64,000 bases of DNA from DATFVA01 sp963743325 (GTDB lineage Bacteria > Bacteroidota > Ignavibacteria > Ignavibacteriales > Ignavibacteriaceae): the NCBI GenBank assembly GCA_963743325.1, contig CAVUOZ010000012.1:62001-126000 (forward strand), given 5' to 3'. A program made the position numbers and the translations under genes. The notes beneath the pieces were generated by a model. The model did no database searches. It was not told the DNA's origin and was given only the letters and a program-made list of their open reading frames with translations. Positions 61,261 through 64,000 of this stretch are shown piece after piece. How positions within the stretch are numbered: position 1 is the stretch's first letter; each line of letters begins with the position of its first letter.

Positions 61261-61623
61261 TTAATCAAAGGCATTAACGTAATGTTCTATTATCGGTTCT
61301 TTTTCTCCCCCAAAGAGCACGGTTACGACATCGAACCGGCAGTCAATCTCCTCTATTTCCTTATCATATAAATAAAGCTCGGCGATTTTCTTTAGCTGCT
61401 TTACCTTACCTGGAGTAACCCCATAGACCGGATCCCCCATTTCAAGATTCCATCGGGCTTTTACTTCAATGAATACCGTTATTTCACCATCAAGCGCAAT
61501 TATATCCAGTTCACCTCTGCCGGACCTGTAGTTGAGCTCCTTTATTTGAAATCCCTTTTCTTTTAGAAACTGCACCGCAGCTTCTTCACCTAACTTTCCC
61601 AGTTCTATAGATGAAAGACTCAT
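61261..61623 (-). CDS. yraN: YraN family (UPF0102) endonuclease-like protein
   Basis: A 120-residue protein with the nuclease core: LGEEAAVQFLKEKGFQI, GRGELDIIA with the catalytic Asp, and VFIEVKAR with Glu and Lys, as in the PD-(D/E)XK-like UPF0102 family. It may act on DNA or in recombination; its exact role is not settled. Only 3 bp separates it from the rnhB stop, as in many bacteria. Confidence 0.92.
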   Translation of the reverse strand: MSLSSIELGKLGEEAAVQFLKEKGFQIKELNYRSGRGELDIIALDGEITVFIEVKARWNLEMGDPVYGVTPGKVKQLKKIAELYLYDKEIEEIDCRFDVVTVLFGGEKEPIIEHYVNAFD

Positions 61624-61626
61624 TTG

Positions 61627-62268
61627 TTATTCCAGAGGTGATTCCATCTCAAATTCAAATTCGGGTTCAAGTCCTTCTTCTAATATTCTTCTTAAAAATG
61701 TTTTCCTGTGAAGAGGAGAGGCCCCGTAAATTTTTATTGCTTCAATATGTTCGGGTGTTGCATATCCTTTATTCTTTGACCAGAGATATTGAGGAAACCG
61801 GGGACATAATCTTTTCATTATTCTGTCCCGGGCGACCTTTGCTACAATCGATGCTGCAGCAATCGTAAATGATTGTGCATCACCTTTGATAACAGGAATT
61901 ACCGGCACCGGAAAATTAAATCCTTTATTACCATCAACTAAAACAAGATCCGGGCGAATTTTCAACCGTGACAACGAAGTATACATTGCCTGGAGAGAAG
62001 CCTGAAGTATATTTATACGGTCAATCTGGGCATGGGAAATTACCGAAACCGAACATGCCAAAGATTTCTCAAGTATCTTCGGAAGAACCATTTCCCTTTC
62101 CTCCTCAGTCAGCATTTTTGAATCTCTTATTCCCTTTATAAAAATCTTTTTGGGAAAAATCACTGAAGCAGCTACAACAGGTCCTGCGAGCGGACCCCTG
62201 CCTGCTTCATCGGAACCTGCAATAAGTTCTATTGTGCCTGTCCTGAAGGAATTATCAAATTTTCTCAT
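61627..62268 (-). CDS. rnhB: Ribonuclease HII
   Basis: A 213-residue enzyme removing ribonucleotides from DNA. Catalytic acids are visible in IAGSDEAGRGPLAGP (DE pair) and VLVDGNKGF (Asp), with the C-terminal GYATPEHIEAIK motif. Its ATG overlaps the ubiA stop by four bases (ATGA), so the two are translationally coupled, and yraN follows. Confidence 0.95.
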   Translation of the reverse strand: MRKFDNSFRTGTIELIAGSDEAGRGPLAGPVVAASVIFPKKIFIKGIRDSKMLTEEEREMVLPKILEKSLACSVSVISHAQIDRINILQASLQAMYTSLSRLKIRPDLVLVDGNKGFNFPVPVIPVIKGDAQSFTIAAASIVAKVARDRIMKRLCPRFPQYLWSKNKGYATPEHIEAIKIYGASPLHRKTFLRRILEEGLEPEFEFEMESPLE

Positions 62269-63110
62269 CTGCCAAAATATATTGCTGTAAGTCCGAATAT
62301 CATATTCATTTTTAGGATAAAACTTAATTTATTCAGGGTCACCGTTTTACCTGTTCCAAGAAGTGATTTGATAACATAAACAAGTAAAGGATTAACAACG
62401 ACCATTACAATTATGAAATATTCTATTCCATAAATACCAGCCACAAACGGAACAAAAGTAAATAATAATAATAATAATAAAAAAGCAGAAATAAGTTTTC
62501 TTGAAAGAATTACACCATATTTCTGCGGAAAGGTTACAGTGCCGGTACTTTTATCACCCGGGATATCCTCGATTGTTTTTATTCCTTCACGTGAGAGATT
62601 TATCAACATGGCAAAAACTGCCGGAATAATGGCTGCACTCAGATTGCCTGCTATGAGTCCCCCATAAATAAACACAAAACCTGTAAGGAATGAAATTACA
62701 AAATTTCCAAGCAGAGGAATTTTCTTCAGGCCGATTGAATAAATCAGAAGGAGCAAATGTGCCAGGATTACGATAAAAAAAATAATAATGTTAAATGAGG
62801 CGGCAATGGCAACAGTAATAAGCACAAGAGAAAAATAAAAATTTAATGCTGTTTTTTTTGTTAGCCTTCCCGCGGGTAATGGTCTTTCGGGCTTATTAAT
62901 TAAATCGGATTCATAATCCCATATATCATTTATAACATTTCCGGCTGCAGCGGTTAAAGCAGCACACGCAGCAGCTGTATAAACAGTTCCCCCAATTAAA
63001 GATAAATCGGAACAGATAAGTACTGCAACAATGACCGAGAAGAATGTAATCAGGACATTAACCACTCTTGTAAGAGAAATAAATGCGAAGGCTTTTGAAA
63101 GGTAGTTCAT
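62265..63110 (-). CDS. UbiA-type prenyltransferase (DGGGP-synthase-like)
   Basis: A 281-residue membrane enzyme with eight to nine helices. The first Asp-rich motif is NVINDIWDYESDLINKPERPLPAG and the second is EDIPGDKSTGTVTFPQ. The short NDxxD spacing resembles the geranylgeranylglyceryl-phosphate branch of UbiA and not quinone-ring enzymes. Bacteroidota carry such relatives. The transferred group and acceptor are inferred only. It follows the barrel gene on the same strand by 57 bp. Confidence 0.85.
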   Translation of the reverse strand: MNYLSKAFAFISLTRVVNVLITFFSVIVAVLICSDLSLIGGTVYTAAACAALTAAAGNVINDIWDYESDLINKPERPLPAGRLTKKTALNFYFSLVLITVAIAASFNIIIFFIVILAHLLLLIYSIGLKKIPLLGNFVISFLTGFVFIYGGLIAGNLSAAIIPAVFAMLINLSREGIKTIEDIPGDKSTGTVTFPQKYGVILSRKLISAFLLLLLLFTFVPFVAGIYGIEYFIIVMVVVNPLLVYVIKSLLGTGKTVTLNKLSFILKMNMIFGLTAIYFGR

Positions 63111-63166
63111 TATTCGATGAAGTTTTGCAGGAAAATTATAAATAATGCGGGGATAAAAGCAAGAAA

Positions 63167-64000
63167 TTAAAATTCGTTAACTATGCCGAAATGAATTTTC
63201 CCATCTGCAAAAGAATCACCTGCTGCTAATGCAAAACTTACACTCAGTACACCTACGGCGGTTTCTATATTCAAACCAATGCCATAACCGGTTCTGAATC
63301 CTTTCTGTTCCGGGATATTTCTGTTGGGTTCCGGTTTTCTGTAATAATAACCTGCATCAAAAAACAGAAAGGCAAACGTCCGGCGGGTAAGCAAAAGGCG
63401 GTATTCTAAATTTTCCCAGCCAATCCTTGAACCTAAAAACTGATCCTCTCTGTAGCCCCTCAGTGTATTTGTACCACCAAGTCTGAAGAGATCGCTGTCT
63501 TCAAAAAATGTTCCCCTCAGCTCTTTTCCGTGTAAGGCAAACGCTATAATCTGTCTGTCAAAGATCTGGAAATAGGTGTTCAGATCCAGTGTCAGTCTTT
63601 GCAGATTTACACTGGTTGTTGTCTGCTCAGTTATAAATTCTTCGGGTCCAAATATTTTTTTCTTACTAAACGAATATGCAGTAATAAACAGCAGCCCTCC
63701 TGTGGGTGAGTAAGGATCATCACGGGTATCAAATTTAAGATTTACCCCGGTAGTCAATGCGCCGCTGTTAAAAACGGTAAACAAGGGATTTTCCTTAATT
63801 GTCGGAATAACCCGGTCAGTTGTAATCGTCACACCTGCTGAAATATCTTCTGTAGCGAGATAATCAAGACCTCCCTCAAGTTTTCTCTGCACGTAAGTTG
63901 TATCCTGTTTCCTCTGATAGAAATCCCCGCTGATGTTAAACGGATATCCGAATAACCAGGGTTCCAGATACTTCAGTTCGAGTTCCTGTGAGTATCTGTC
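63167..64000 (-). CDS. Omp85/BamA-like outer-membrane barrel (5' partial)
   Basis: The frame is open to the window edge (277 residues visible); the apparent GTG at 63892 is internal, as TTYVQRKLEGG continues without a start signal. The C-terminal half of a 16-strand barrel is seen: KFDTRDDPYSPTGGLLF, FALHGKELRGTFFEDSDLFRLGGTNTLRGYREDQFLGSR with the Omp85 VRGF/LRGY loop, and a final strand ending in Phe (HFGIVNEF). The missing N-terminus should carry POTRA domains. It may assemble outer-membrane proteins or secrete a partner; BamA itself cannot be confirmed without the rest. Confidence 0.85.
   Translation of the reverse strand, partial: DRYSQELELKYLEPWLFGYPFNISGDFYQRKQDTTYVQRKLEGGLDYLATEDISAGVTITTDRVIPTIKENPLFTVFNSGALTTGVNLKFDTRDDPYSPTGGLLFITAYSFSKKKIFGPEEFITEQTTTSVNLQRLTLDLNTYFQIFDRQIIAFALHGKELRGTFFEDSDLFRLGGTNTLRGYREDQFLGSRIGWENLEYRLLLTRRTFAFLFFDAGYYYRKPEPNRNIPEQKGFRTGYGIGLNIETAVGVLSVSFALAAGDSFADGKIHFGIVNEF

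Overview
The window looks like chromosome of an Ignavibacteria-type bacterium (Bacteroidota/Chlorobiota/Ignavibacteriota group). The evidence is four secreted proteins ending in type IX secretion (T9SS) sorting domains with the NYPNPFNP signature, WG-repeat and DUF5683 proteins, many genes without strong Shine-Dalgarno sites, and an AT-rich, gene-dense layout. No rRNA, convincing tRNA or CRISPR array was seen. The genes at both ends (C25 peptidase, Omp85-like barrel) run off the window.

Layout. 1-4.3 kb: gingipain-like C25 peptidase, then a 1.4 kb IS110-family element with a long structured non-coding left end. 4.4-10.1 kb: small proteins, a frameshifted methyltransferase, DUF3788, a T9SS protein, an outer-membrane protein and an NhaP2-type K+/H+ antiporter. 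10.1-17.2 kb: a nitrogen-oxide/redox neighbourhood with cupin, ferredoxin, folE, flavin reductase, ECF sigma factor, copper nitrite reductase nirK, a DNR-like Crp/Fnr regulator and a small heme-copper-oxidase-like membrane protein. Three near-identical TGACTTWAGTCA palindromes tie ferredoxin, nirK, the regulator and the membrane protein into a probable regulon. 17.3-24.1 kb: GAF protein, a 14-blade propeller T9SS protein, a RAYT (Y1/HUH) transposase inside its own palindromes, DUF2459, Nudix, type 2 asparaginase, DinB. 24.1-35.4 kb: Kdo transferase and heptosyltransferase, fbp, a heterodimeric ABC exporter, serS, leuS. 35.6-46.6 kb: AraC-type membrane regulator, beta-helix T9SS protein, WG-repeat protein, lipoproteins, DUF5683, a PEGA Ser/Thr kinase beside a GAF sigma-54 activator. 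46.7-57 kb: peptidase/TolB/barrel fusion, small enzymes, methyltransferase, uvrA. 57.2-64 kb: Mla-type lipid transporter (mlaEFD), an outer-membrane protein, yraN, rnhB, a UbiA prenyltransferase and the Omp85-like barrel.

The strongest signal not covered by ordinary gene calls is a system of short palindromes. Family 1 is a GTAG tetranucleotide followed by an 8-bp stem and an invariant TTTA loop. Three different stem sequences keep perfect pairing. The copies cluster around the RAYT gene, and one lies inside the coding sequence of a T9SS sorting domain. Family 2 (GTAG/GTAA + AGCGAAAC stem) brackets the DinB gene. Several genes take their stop codon from a palindrome. Other items to check are the candidate bridge RNA in the IS110 left end, the nitrite-reductase regulon, and two diverged copies of a ~155-bp module bounded by TGNCA inverted repeats.
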